From Bacteroidota bacterium (GTDB taxonomy: Bacteria > Bacteroidota > Bacteroidia > Chitinophagales > Chitinophagaceae): a stretch of DNA of 32,748 nucleotides. The position numbers were made by a program, and so were the translations under genes. Of this stretch, positions 24,550 through 32,748 are shown in pieces. The notes beneath the pieces were generated by a model that made no database searches, had not been told where the DNA came from, and was given only the letters and a program-made list of their open reading frames with translations. Positions within the stretch are counted from its first letter, which is position 1. Each line of letters begins with the position of its first letter. Where the stretch lies: NCBI GenBank assembly GCA_018267875.1, contig JAFDXP010000021.1, forward strand, positions 1 through 32,748, written 5' to 3'.

Positions 24550-26328
24550 ATGAAATTATTATTGCAATATCTCAGCAGGTATAAAATGCTAATTGTAGCA
24601 ACTCTCCTGTTGGCTTCTGTGAATCAGGTTTTCTCTCTTTTTGATCCATACATTTTTGGGCACTACCTTATAGATCCTTTTGCCAATCAAGTAACTTATT
24701 TCCGAACACAAGGGCTTGACCATTCATATTTTCATGGGGTTATGATTGCCTTACTCATGTTGATAGGCACAGCGATGGTTTCTAGAATTGCCAAAGCCTT
24801 CCAAGATTATACCACAAATGTTGTGATTCAAAAATTTAGCGCAAGGCTTTATACTGATGGACTGAAACACGCTATGCGCCTGCCATATCAGGACTTTGAA
24901 GACAAAAGAAGTGGTGAAACTTTATCCGTATTAACTAAAGTCAGAACTGATTGCGAACGGTTTATCACCAGCTTTATCAATTTGGTTTTTATTCCCTTGA
25001 TAGGAATTGTGTTTGTAATGGTTTATGCTTTCAGGCTACATCCTGCACTACCGGCTATTTTTGTGGGAGGAGCCATGTTATTAGGTGTTTTAACCACATT
25101 TCTTAGTAAGAAAATTAAGGCGATTCAAAAAAATATTGTTGCTGAAACCAATGCGCTTGCAGGCTCTACTACAGAATCCTTACGCAATATAGAATTAGTA
25201 AAAAGTTTAGGACTGACTAATCAAGAAATACGAAGGCTAAATGCAAACACCATAAAGATTTTGGGTCTTGAGCTTAAAAAAGTTCGTAGTGTTCGAACTA
25301 TATCATTTGCACAAGGCACATTTGTAAACTTCCTAAGGCAAAGTATCATGTTTGCTTTGTTGTACTTTTTGTTTCACCAATCGTTGACTTTAGGACAATT
25401 ATTTTCCATGCAGTTTTACTCATTCTTCATTTTTGGTCCACTTCAAGAATTAGGAAACGTCATTCTAGCCTATCGGGAAGCGCAAGCCTCCTTGCATAAT
25501 ATGGAAGAACTGTTGCAACGTCCCGTAGAAACAAAACCGGAGCATCCTGAGTCCATTCAGAACATACACCATTTAAAATTTGAAGGAGTTCGTTTTCAGC
25601 ATCAAAGTGCAACCAGACCGGCTCTTCGACATATTTCGTTCGATGTTCAAAAAGGCGATACAATTGCTTTCGTTGGACCTTCTGGTTCGGGCAAAACAAC
25701 CTTAGTGAAGCTTTTGGTGGGTTTATATCATCCAAATGAAGGGGCTGTTTTTTACAACGGACATGCCGGATCTAAAATTGATTTTGATGAACTGCGCCAC
25801 CAGATAGGTTTTGTAACTCAAGACACCCAATTATTTTCTGGCACCATCAAAGAGAATTTGTTGTTTGTAAATCCATCGGCCACAGAAGCTGACATGCAAA
25901 CCGTTTTGGATCAGGCTGCTTGTCAAAACCTATTGTCTCGAGCAGAGAAAGGAATAGAAACCATGATTGGTGAAGGTGGATTAAAACTTTCAGGTGGGGA
26001 ACGCCAACGGCTCTCTATTGCTCGCGCACTGCTTCGGCAGCCGCATTTACTCATTTTTGATGAGGCTACTTCAGCACTCGATTCATTAACCGAAGAAGAA
26101 ATTTCAAAAACCATCCGAAGCATAACTGAAAAGCGAGCGCATATTACCATCATGATTGCACATAGACTTTCCACTATCCTTCATGCAGACAGAATCTATG
26201 TGCTTGAGAAAGGGCAAATCGTTGAAACCGGCACACACCAATCTCTATTGAACGAAAAAGGGTTGTATTATGCTATGTGGCGGCAACAAATTGGTGAACG
26301 AGATGAAGCAGAATTTATGCAATCGTAG
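24550..26328 (+). CDS. ABC exporter half-transporter (fused membrane and ATPase domains)
   Basis: An inner-membrane protein of 592 aa expected to work as a homodimer. Residues 1-320 form a six-helix type IV exporter domain. The ATPase domain (about 345-580) has Walker A GPSGSGKTT with K382, the Q-loop in GFVTQDTQLF, signature LSGGERQ (480-486), Walker B LLIFDEATSALDS and the H-loop in MIAHRLST. The overall sequence is MsbA/multidrug-like; a lipid, drug or peptide substrate cannot be told. No peptidase domain or adjacent accessory protein is present. The 3' end overlaps the convergent PLP decarboxylase gene by 14 bp. Confidence 0.94.
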   Translation: MKLLLQYLSRYKMLIVATLLLASVNQVFSLFDPYIFGHYLIDPFANQVTYFRTQGLDHSYFHGVMIALLMLIGTAMVSRIAKAFQDYTTNVVIQKFSARLYTDGLKHAMRLPYQDFEDKRSGETLSVLTKVRTDCERFITSFINLVFIPLIGIVFVMVYAFRLHPALPAIFVGGAMLLGVLTTFLSKKIKAIQKNIVAETNALAGSTTESLRNIELVKSLGLTNQEIRRLNANTIKILGLELKKVRSVRTISFAQGTFVNFLRQSIMFALLYFLFHQSLTLGQLFSMQFYSFFIFGPLQELGNVILAYREAQASLHNMEELLQRPVETKPEHPESIQNIHHLKFEGVRFQHQSATRPALRHISFDVQKGDTIAFVGPSGSGKTTLVKLLVGLYHPNEGAVFYNGHAGSKIDFDELRHQIGFVTQDTQLFSGTIKENLLFVNPSATEADMQTVLDQAACQNLLSRAEKGIETMIGEGGLKLSGGERQRLSIARALLRQPHLLIFDEATSALDSLTEEEISKTIRSITEKRAHITIMIAHRLSTILHADRIYVLEKGQIVETGTHQSLLNEKGLYYAMWRQQIGERDEAEFMQS

Positions 26329-27553
26329 TTTCGTCTAAAGCGGTTACAAACTGTTGCAGGTGATCTATTTCTACATGATCCATTACAACAATTTTATACC
26401 AAGACGCATTACCTTCATGCTTGTCAGGCACAAGACCAAAACGCCACGCTATATCTTCAGAAATATCAGTAGCCCTTATGGTTATAATGTTCATTTGTGG
26501 ATGCCTATAAAAGCGCACATTCCTCTTTGTGAGTTCAGCGCAACACCAAGATGTGCGATATAAAAGCTTGTTTATTTTTTCAAGCCAACCAAAAGGTCCG
26601 TAGGTAAACAAAATCATCCAAACGGCAATGGAATTTGCACCGGATCGGCTTCCGCTTAGTGTAATATCCATACCACTAACATACTGTGCTTCTTTGGTGT
26701 AAGCGTATTCCATCAGTCCTTTTCGGCAAATGAAAATCCCCGTTCCATAAGGTGCTTGAAGCATTTTGTGTGCATCTAAAGTAATGGAAGAAACATATGT
26801 ATTTGCAAAATTGAGTGCGTTCTTTTCCGCGCTGATAGGATAAATAAATCCGCCAAAAGCACCGTCCACATGGAGTTTGAAATTAAGTCCGCGGTTTTGA
26901 AGTGCTGTAACATAAACATCGGGAGAGTCTATGCTGCCAAACATCGTGGTTGCCATGTTGGCTATCACTATGCAATAACGAATACCCTCTGCCATCGCTT
27001 GTTTCAGCACATTTTCCACCGTTTCATTCGATATAAGTCTTGTATTTTCGTCCACTGCTACACTATACCAATTTAGATGGAGTAGATTAGCTGCTTTCGC
27101 AATAGAATAGTGGGTGTCTTCTGAACCGATAAGAGCAATTTGTTCTTGCTTTGCTCCACATGCTCTTAAAAAATAATTTCTATAAATCCAGGCAGCTTGA
27201 ATATTAGCTTCTGTGCCGCCGGCTGCAACATATCCATCAGATTCGTTAGGTTGCGCGCTCAACATATCCACAGCCAGCAATTCAATGATTTCACGCTCTA
27301 GCTTTTGTGTTCCTCGAAAGAAAAATTCAGATTCACCTAAGGTATGACAACCGATGTGGTTCGGGTTTTGAACATAAGCTCGTAGCAAAGGTGCATCTTT
27401 TAGAAAGGTTGCCTGATCATGAAAAACTTGAGTGTCTAATTTAGAGGCAGGGATTCCTAATGACAGTTTTTGACGATAATCAATATTTTCATTTAATGCT
27501 GCTGAGATGCGATCATCCATCTCGCCATGTGTAAGCCTTTTCCAATACTGCAT
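26315..27553 (-). CDS. PLP-dependent group II decarboxylase (glutamate/aspartate/tyrosine decarboxylase-like)
   Basis: A cytosolic fold-type I enzyme of 412 aa. PLP contacts are GGTEAN (112-117), H148 stacking on the cofactor (EDTHYS), D230 in HVDGAFGGF and the Schiff-base lysine K263 in LDAHKMLQAPYGTG. It is shorter than classical glutamate decarboxylases (~460) and closest in layout to MfnA-type L-tyrosine/L-aspartate decarboxylases. The product could be beta-alanine (for pantothenate) or an amine; substrate specificity is not visible. A good promoter box lies 17 nt upstream of the ATG. The gene lies 67 bp downstream of the SNF2 helicase and its tail overlaps the ABC exporter gene. Confidence 0.87.
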   Translation of the reverse strand: MQYWKRLTHGEMDDRISAALNENIDYRQKLSLGIPASKLDTQVFHDQATFLKDAPLLRAYVQNPNHIGCHTLGESEFFFRGTQKLEREIIELLAVDMLSAQPNESDGYVAAGGTEANIQAAWIYRNYFLRACGAKQEQIALIGSEDTHYSIAKAANLLHLNWYSVAVDENTRLISNETVENVLKQAMAEGIRYCIVIANMATTMFGSIDSPDVYVTALQNRGLNFKLHVDGAFGGFIYPISAEKNALNFANTYVSSITLDAHKMLQAPYGTGIFICRKGLMEYAYTKEAQYVSGMDITLSGSRSGANSIAVWMILFTYGPFGWLEKINKLLYRTSWCCAELTKRNVRFYRHPQMNIITIRATDISEDIAWRFGLVPDKHEGNASWYKIVVMDHVEIDHLQQFVTALDETTIA

Positions 27554-27570
27554 AGAGAAAAAAATAAGTA

Positions 27571-27578
27571 CAAAGTTA
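27571..27578 (-). promoter_or_regulatory. Bacteroidota-type -7 element for the PLP decarboxylase gene
   Basis: The minus strand reads TAACTTTG, an exact TAnnTTTG match ending 17 nt before the ATG at 27553. This suggests transcription independent of the helicase gene. Confidence 0.55.
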
Positions 27579-27620
27579 ATACGCTCAATTCAGTAGGTAA
27601 TAAGGAAACAATAAGAGAAA

Positions 27621-30600
27621 TCAGCTTAATAGATAAGCAATATCATCCCTTGTTAATCGTTTGACAAAAGCATTATCATCAGCCACTAATTCGCTTGCCA
27701 GTGTGCGTTTACGCTCTTGTAGTATAAGCATTTTTTCTTCTACTGTTTCCTTACAAATAAGGCGATAGGCAAAAATATTTTTAGTTTGCCCGATTCGGTG
27801 TGTTCGGTCAATGGCTTGTTGTTCAACAGCAGGATTCCACCAAGGGTCAACAATGTAAACGTAATCAGCCGCTGTAAGGTTGAGTCCAATGCCACCAGCT
27901 TTAAGAGAAATTAGAAATATGCGACAATCATTTTCGTTTTGAAACTGTTGGATAGCTTTTTCTCGATCGGATGTAGAGGTGCTGCCATCAAAATAAGCAT
28001 AGCGGATTTGCATTTTATCAAGTTGTTCGCGAATCAAAGCTAACATGCCTAAAAACTGAGAAAAAATAAGTGCTTTATGGCTACCTACATTTTCTGTTAT
28101 TTCTCTTACGATTTCATCCAGCTTCACTGAATGATTTGCAAACCTTTCTTCTTCGTTTAGAATTGCAGGTGAATCACAAATTTGGCGAAGCTTTGTCAAT
28201 CCGGAAAGTATGTGCATTTGTGACCGCTCAATACCTCGCTCATCAATCATTCCAAGAATTTGAGCCTTATAATTATTTCGGTAAGCATCATAGATTTTTC
28301 GTTGATCCTTACCCATTTCGCAGTATAGTATTGTTTCGGTTTTTTCCGGAAGATCTTTTGCAACTTGTTCTTTTGTTCGGCGCAACATGAAGGGATAGGT
28401 CAGTTTTCGTAATTGTTGCTTTACGTCTTCTTCCTGAAACTTATCAATAGGTGTAGCAAATTCATTCATGAAAAACTCACGGCTGCCCAACATACCCGGA
28501 TTTAAGAAGTTCATTTGAGCATATAGGTCGAACGTATTGTTTTGCACCGGAGTACCGCTTAGGCAAAGACGGTGTTTGGCATTGATGAGTAAAGAAGCTC
28601 GCGCCACTTGGCTTTGCGGGTTTTTAATTGCTTGCGACTCATCTAAGATAGCATAGTCAAATTCATAGGTGTTGAACATTTTGATGTCGCTACGCATGGT
28701 TCCATAGGTTGTGATAATGATATCAAAAGGCTTAAAATTTCGAGTGTGTAGGGTGCGTTTGGCTCCGTGATGAATTAAGTATGTTAGCTGAGGAGTAAAC
28801 TTTTTAATTTCATTTTCCCAGTTGTACATTAAAGTAGTAGGACACACAACTAAAAAGCGAGCATCTTCATTTTCGTTTTTGTAATGCTGCATGTTAGCCA
28901 ACGTTTGCACCGTCTTTCCCAAACCCATATCATCAGCCAAAATGCCGCCCCAGCCTGCTTCTCGAAGAAATGAAAGCCATTGAAAACCAGCTTGTTGATA
29001 CGGACGTAAGGTTGCTTTTAACTCTATTGGTGGTTGGATATTTGCAAAATCATTGTCAATAATTTCTGTTAGTCGTTCTTTCTTTTCTTCCAATTCTAAC
29101 ATTACAGATTCCTCATCCACCTGAGCAGCTAATTCATCTAAGGCACTGAAATGGTATTTTTTGAGACGAATTTTACCATTTTTAGCTTCGCCCATTTTTA
29201 TCAAGAGCGAATATTTCTTGAGCCATTCTTCAGGAAGCAATCCTAATGTGCCATCGCCCAACTTCACATAGTTCAGTTTCTGCGCCAGTGCCTTTTTCAC
29301 TTCTGCAATTGTAACAACTTGATCACCAAAGGCAACTTCTACTTGTGCATCAAACCAATCTATGCCATTGCTGACTTGAACTCGAGTTTGAGGTTTGTGA
29401 CTGTTTACTCGAAGGCTTTTTAGTCCTTCAAAGCCAAACATTTCAACATTCCATTCTTTCATTTCGTCAGAAAAACGAAAAAACCAATTGTTAGAAAGAA
29501 CTGCCCCGGCCTGCAAATACATAAAATGCTCTTTAGCATGTTCTTGCATATCACTATGCATCATTCTAAGATGATTGATAAACAACTCTTCGATATCTGC
29601 ATTTCGCTGAATGATGGTTACACGACCATTTTCGGGTTTTACCACATCGCCAATATCACCCCAAGAAACATGAACACCATTGTATGAAAAAGCGGGGCGC
29701 AACATCAAAATTTGCTCCCGTTCTTGTAGATAAAGTTGATAGTCGGGCTTAGAAGACTCTACTCGATTCATCAACAACTCCTCAAAATCAACCTTAACTA
29801 TTCTTGACCAAGACATAACGTCTTCTTCTAAAAATTGATTCCAATTTTCTGTTTCTATTTCAATTCTGCCATCTGGCATAAATTGTTCCAACAGTTTTGC
29901 TTGATCGGGATTTTCTATTGTGTGAATATTTCCTTCAATCAGCAACAAGCCATCATTCAGTACCTCAGCCTGATCGAACGGAATATTCATTTGTCCGATT
30001 TGCCATTCAAGTTGTGCAAGACAACCTTCTTTCTGTTTGGTAATGGTAATTTTTGGCTGAACCCTTTTAGCTGAAAACCCTATTGATACAAGTGATTTGG
30101 ACGATAGTGTAGTGCCCCTTGGTAATAAAAAACATAAATTATGCGTATCAAAACGCTCTAATAATTTCCTATACTTGGGCAACAAATATTCCCATACTTG
30201 ATCACGTACTTCCTCTGAAGGTACATCTTTTAGCACATCTGTATAATCGCCCAAGAAATCACCAAAAGGAATGTTCTTCTTGATAAAACGAAGTAATTCT
30301 TCCGGTTGAAACTTTCGAACTATGGGAATTAATTCACGATCAGAATCATCATAGCGTGCAGGGTTTATATAGTGTGACAATTCTATCTTTTCAATAGTGC
30401 CCATAAATTGTTCGCTGTCTTCATTAATCATTCCAGACACCAACAACACACGCACAAAGGGATACCAAGAAGCTGATGGATCTATTACTATTCCCAACCT
30501 TTCTTTGGGCGGCGTTTCCGCTTCAATAGCAGGTTCTACAATTTCTAAAGGCTTTGCTTCAACCTTTTTAATAGACGAATCTAAAACTCGTAGAAATGGT

Positions 30601-31349
30601 TTCCCGCCTTCATAGGTAAAGGCAAATTTATTGGTGAGGTCATCTTTTAAAGAGTAGCCGTAAAGGCTCAACAATTTGTTCTTTTGTTCATCCCAATTGC
30701 GTAGGGTTTGAAAAAAAGAAGATCCATAAGTGTATAAAACTTGAAGAAAAACCGCCGCTTTATGTACACACAATGGATGCCCTGTTTCGTCACAACGACA
30801 AGATGAATCGAAATAACGATCCTCATTTTGACGAATGGTTACTGGATAAGTTTGCTCATCATCTGCCACTTCTGCGGTAATGGTGTCATCTTTTGTTTCA
30901 GAAATAAAAACCTTTTTGGATTTAGCCAAAATTTCTGCTTGTTCCATGATAGATGGCGATGCAAAAATTTGCAGCAAGGAATTGGTTACCTGCCTCAATC
31001 TGACAACCGTGTGTTGTTGATGGTAGGACACATCAGTATTTTCAAAAAAGCCGCTTTGCAGCAGATCGTTTAACTGAAACAGAGCTGCTACTTCATGCCG
31101 ACAAATTTCGCCTAAATTATAGGGGCATTGACACCGAATGGAAAGTTCTTTTGACTGAAGGTATTTGCTTACAGTAACGGTGTAATAATTTTGATAGAGA
31201 TCATTACGCACCCGAAAACGAATCTGCTCAATGAGGTGATCTACGTCCATCAACTGAACGCCAGAAGTGTGATAAATTTTCTTTCCCCTACGAATTACTT
31301 CTTCGGTTCCGTGATTGTAAATATGTTTAAGGATTGGCGGTAAAGACAT
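27621..31349 (-). CDS. SWIM zinc finger-containing SNF2/DEAD-like helicase
   Basis: A 1242-aa cytosolic ATPase of the bacterial SNF2/Rad54-like group. The N-terminus holds two SWIM-type zinc fingers (CxCx7CxH): C73/C75/C83/H85 and C184/C186/C194/H196. A long middle region (about 250-770) has no recognised motif. The SNF2 N-lobe has LRPYQQAGFQWL, DMGLGKT (K812) and ILDESQ (D903). The C-lobe has YFDGSTSTSDRE, SLKAGGIGLNLTAADYV and the arginine motif QAIDRTHRIGQ. Such proteins translocate on duplex DNA or remodel nucleoprotein, including RNA polymerase. The ATG at 31349 is preferred to a TTG 18 nt upstream because a promoter box lies at 31372-31379. No restriction or other defence genes are adjacent, so a housekeeping or transcription-recycling role is as likely as defence. 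Confidence 0.93.
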   Translation of the reverse strand: MSLPPILKHIYNHGTEEVIRRGKKIYHTSGVQLMDVDHLIEQIRFRVRNDLYQNYYTVTVSKYLQSKELSIRCQCPYNLGEICRHEVAALFQLNDLLQSGFFENTDVSYHQQHTVVRLRQVTNSLLQIFASPSIMEQAEILAKSKKVFISETKDDTITAEVADDEQTYPVTIRQNEDRYFDSSCRCDETGHPLCVHKAAVFLQVLYTYGSSFFQTLRNWDEQKNKLLSLYGYSLKDDLTNKFAFTYEGGKPFLRVLDSSIKKVEAKPLEIVEPAIEAETPPKERLGIVIDPSASWYPFVRVLLVSGMINEDSEQFMGTIEKIELSHYINPARYDDSDRELIPIVRKFQPEELLRFIKKNIPFGDFLGDYTDVLKDVPSEEVRDQVWEYLLPKYRKLLERFDTHNLCFLLPRGTTLSSKSLVSIGFSAKRVQPKITITKQKEGCLAQLEWQIGQMNIPFDQAEVLNDGLLLIEGNIHTIENPDQAKLLEQFMPDGRIEIETENWNQFLEEDVMSWSRIVKVDFEELLMNRVESSKPDYQLYLQEREQILMLRPAFSYNGVHVSWGDIGDVVKPENGRVTIIQRNADIEELFINHLRMMHSDMQEHAKEHFMYLQAGAVLSNNWFFRFSDEMKEWNVEMFGFEGLKSLRVNSHKPQTRVQVSNGIDWFDAQVEVAFGDQVVTIAEVKKALAQKLNYVKLGDGTLGLLPEEWLKKYSLLIKMGEAKNGKIRLKKYHFSALDELAAQVDEESVMLELEEKKERLTEIIDNDFANIQPPIELKATLRPYQQAGFQWLSFLREAGWGGILADDMGLGKTVQTLANMQHYKNENEDARFLVVCPTTLMYNWENEIKKFTPQLTYLIHHGAKRTLHTRNFKPFDIIITTYGTMRSDIKMFNTYEFDYAILDESQAIKNPQSQVARASLLINAKHRLCLSGTPVQNNTFDLYAQMNFLNPGMLGSREFFMNEFATPIDKFQEEDVKQQLRKLTYPFMLRRTKEQVAKDLPEKTETILYCEMGKDQRKIYDAYRNNYKAQILGMIDERGIERSQMHILSGLTKLRQICDSPAILNEEERFANHSVKLDEIVREITENVGSHKALIFSQFLGMLALIREQLDKMQIRYAYFDGSTSTSDREKAIQQFQNENDCRIFLISLKAGGIGLNLTAADYVYIVDPWWNPAVEQQAIDRTHRIGQTKNIFAYRLICKETVEEKMLILQERKRTLASELVADDNAFVKRLTRDDIAYLLS

Positions 31350-31371
31350 GAGGCTTGGAAAAAGCAAACCG

Positions 31372-31379
31372 CAAAAGTA
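31372..31379 (-). promoter_or_regulatory. Bacteroidota-type -7 element for the SNF2 helicase gene
   Basis: The minus strand reads TACTTTTG, an exact TAnnTTTG match ending 22 nt before the ATG at 31349. It lies just downstream of the long hairpin at 31403-31442. Confidence 0.55.
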
Positions 31380-31402
31380 ACGAAAAGTGCTTAGCGACCG
31401 AG

Positions 31403-31448
31403 ATGGGTATTAGCCGGTATATGACAACCGGCTAATACCCATTTTTTC
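31403..31448 (+). terminator. Perfect 16-bp hairpin with plus-strand T tract
   Basis: ATGGGTATTAGCCGGT (31403-31418) pairs perfectly with ACCGGCTAATACCCAT (31427-31442) across an 8-base loop, followed by T residues on the plus strand. By structure it is a terminator for rightward transcription, yet both flanking genes run leftward. It may still act as the 3' hairpin of the cytochrome gene or block antisense transcription. Confidence 0.6.
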
Positions 31449-31478
31449 TATACTTAATGACTAAATTTGGTTTCTATT

Positions 31479-32465
31479 TTATTTTTGTTTAGCGGCAGAA
31501 AATACTTCCACTACATTTTTAATGGGCGTAACTGTTTTCAAGTATGCAAAGATGGCATGAAGGTCTTGGTCGTGCATTTTTCCATACATAGTCCAAGGCA
31601 TAATCGTATTAAAATCGCCTGGCTTAAGTACGATACTTAACATGGCAGAATCAGCTCTGGTATGAAATGTGTTGACGAAAACATCTTCTGTCCAAGTGCC
31701 AATTCCGGTTTCCTTATCAGGTGTAATATTGCTTGAACGCACGATGTCCCCATCCGGGAAAACAAATTCTCGTCCACCTCCAAATTCTGTTCCTTTTAAT
31801 AGACTTCCCTTTTCAAATTTGGTATGGCATTCCATACAGGCTCCTGCATTGACCAAATACTGGCCGTAATGCACTAAATCTGTTTGGGGTGGAGCTGTAT
31901 TTAAACTTGCTTTTTGAGGAATCGTGTTAATTAAAATGTTCATCGGAAAATCCGATTGAGAAGATGGTACTTTATTGTCGATGGGAGGTAAAGAACGCAA
32001 ATAGGCAATTATATCTTTAATGTCCTCTTCATCCATCCGTCCATAATAATGATAGGGCATAACGGGAAACATAGCACGACCTTCCTTTGTTACACCGGTT
32101 GTGATAACTCTAAAAAGTTCTCCATCTGAATAACGATTAATCCCTTTAGGTGTGATATTAGCTGAATAATAAACTCCTGGAAAGCCTAAAGATTGATCAA
32201 ACCGCTCACCACCCATGCCAGTAGTGCCGGCTATGGGAGGACCTGAAAACCTTGTCCAATCGCGTTTTGAGTGACAATCCATGCAAAGAGTAATGTGGTT
32301 GGCAAGATATTCGCCTCTGGCTACTCTTTCTGGTGTTTTCTCAATAGTCATTTGTGGAGCCTTTCCCACATTAGGAAGTGCTAATTTGACATAACCAATT
32401 GAAATAAACAAAGCAGAAACAGTAATTCCACCAATCCAAAGAATGGTCTTTTTTAGTGTGGTCAT
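31479..32465 (-). CDS. Membrane-anchored diheme cytochrome c
   Basis: A 328-aa protein with an N-terminal signal anchor (about 7-30) and two cytochrome c domains facing the periplasm. Heme sites are C61-x2-C64-H65 (CMDCHSK) and C210-x2-C213-H214 (CMECHTK). Candidate axial methionines are in the AMFPVMPYHYYG region (132-141) for the first and near MPWTMYGKM (about 289-296) for the second. Both domains share the pattern ANITP/SNITPD...GIGTW...MPY/MPW...DIKDIIAYL, which indicates internal duplication. It resembles the cytochrome subunits of alcohol/sugar dehydrogenases and related electron carriers. No dehydrogenase or oxidase gene is adjacent, so the electron partners are unknown. Confidence 0.92.
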   Translation of the reverse strand: MTTLKKTILWIGGITVSALFISIGYVKLALPNVGKAPQMTIEKTPERVARGEYLANHITLCMDCHSKRDWTRFSGPPIAGTTGMGGERFDQSLGFPGVYYSANITPKGINRYSDGELFRVITTGVTKEGRAMFPVMPYHYYGRMDEEDIKDIIAYLRSLPPIDNKVPSSQSDFPMNILINTIPQKASLNTAPPQTDLVHYGQYLVNAGACMECHTKFEKGSLLKGTEFGGGREFVFPDGDIVRSSNITPDKETGIGTWTEDVFVNTFHTRADSAMLSIVLKPGDFNTIMPWTMYGKMHDQDLHAIFAYLKTVTPIKNVVEVFSAAKQK

Positions 32466-32663
32466 TGAATATGTGCATTTATTAGTGAGCTAAAGAAAAT
32501 TTTACTCGCTTGAGCCACAAAAACCAAATCACTATTTCATGAGAATCAGGCAGGGATAAGTTGGGTAGAGAAATGCAAGATAAGTAATTTTTCTAAAGAA
32601 ATAAAAAATGAATTAATGCCCTTCATGGCAATCCGAAAGTTTTTTCAAAAATGCTTAAAAGGC

Positions 32664-32696
32664 TTTGAAAGTCCCTGTTTATAGGGGTAAAATTTG
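32664..32696 (+). promoter_or_regulatory. Possible Bacteroidota-type promoter at the right edge
   Basis: A TTTG at 32664-32667 is followed 21 bp later by AAAATTTG (32689-32696), one base from TAnnTTTG, at the known TTTG-(19-21)-TAnnTTTG spacing. An ATG follows at 32716. The remaining part of 32466-32663 shows no gene. Confidence 0.35.
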
Positions 32697-32715
32697 CTGA
32701 TAGCTGGAATTATCT

Positions 32716-32748
32716 ATGTCAAAAAGTATTTTTTCGGGTGGTTTCTTA
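32716..32748 (+). CDS. Possible start of a rightward gene (truncated by the window)
   Basis: An ATG opens 11 codons (MSKSIFSGGFL) to the end of the window, 19 nt after a promoter-like box. That is too short to identify, and a chance ATG is quite possible. Confidence 0.25.
   Translation, partial: MSKSIFSGGFL

Noticed and set aside
27621-31349. SNF2 helicase as part of a defence island
   Set aside because: No methylase, nuclease, phospholipase D-like or other defence gene is adjacent; its neighbours are metabolic and electron-transfer genes.

Overview
The window looks like a chromosomal segment of a member of the Bacteroidota. It is AT-rich, Shine-Dalgarno sequences are inconspicuous, and several genes have a Bacteroidota-type -7 promoter element (TAnnTTTG) a short way upstream. 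One secreted enzyme carries a C-terminal domain typical of type IX secretion, and a YtxJ-type protein points to bacillithiol. I cannot fix the genus; a Chitinophagales- or Sphingobacteriales-like organism is a guess. No phage, insertion sequence, CRISPR array, tRNA or rRNA was seen.

Left part (1-6.8 kb): the tail of an unidentified gene with a terminator, a MATE efflux pump convergent with ytxJ, then fabD (malonyl-CoA:ACP transacylase), an isolated paaZ (bifunctional ring-opening enzyme of phenylacetate catabolism) and metK (SAM synthetase), several with clear intrinsic terminators. A roughly 610-bp gene-free stretch follows.

Middle part (7.4-13.3 kb, minus strand): a secreted alpha/beta hydrolase with a type IX sorting domain, a two-gene M16 peptidase locus whose active site appears split between the subunits, and an exported TlpA-like thioredoxin.

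Core of interest (13.4-20.8 kb): five minus-strand genes in close order. They encode an E1/ThiF-nitroreductase fusion of the Rv1355c type, a GNAT-fold protein resembling LuxI/FeeM acyl-amino-acid synthases, a 7TMR-DISM sensor histidine kinase, a receiver-kinase hybrid and a single-domain receiver. The last four are packed with gaps of 0-3 bp. A sixth gene, divergent, encodes another stand-alone receiver closely similar to the hybrid's receiver. The arrangement suggests that making or modifying a small molecule is coupled to sensing and phosphorelay, with no DNA-binding output domain in the locus. This is the best candidate for an undescribed system; its function is inference.

Right part (20.9-32.7 kb): a Cdd1-type helix-hairpin-helix protein overlapping a VOC protein; fbp and corA, divergent, with corA followed closely by a NUDIX hydrolase; an ABC exporter convergent with and overlapping a PLP-dependent decarboxylase; a large SWIM/SNF2 helicase; and a membrane-anchored diheme cytochrome c. 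A possible new gene starts at the right edge.
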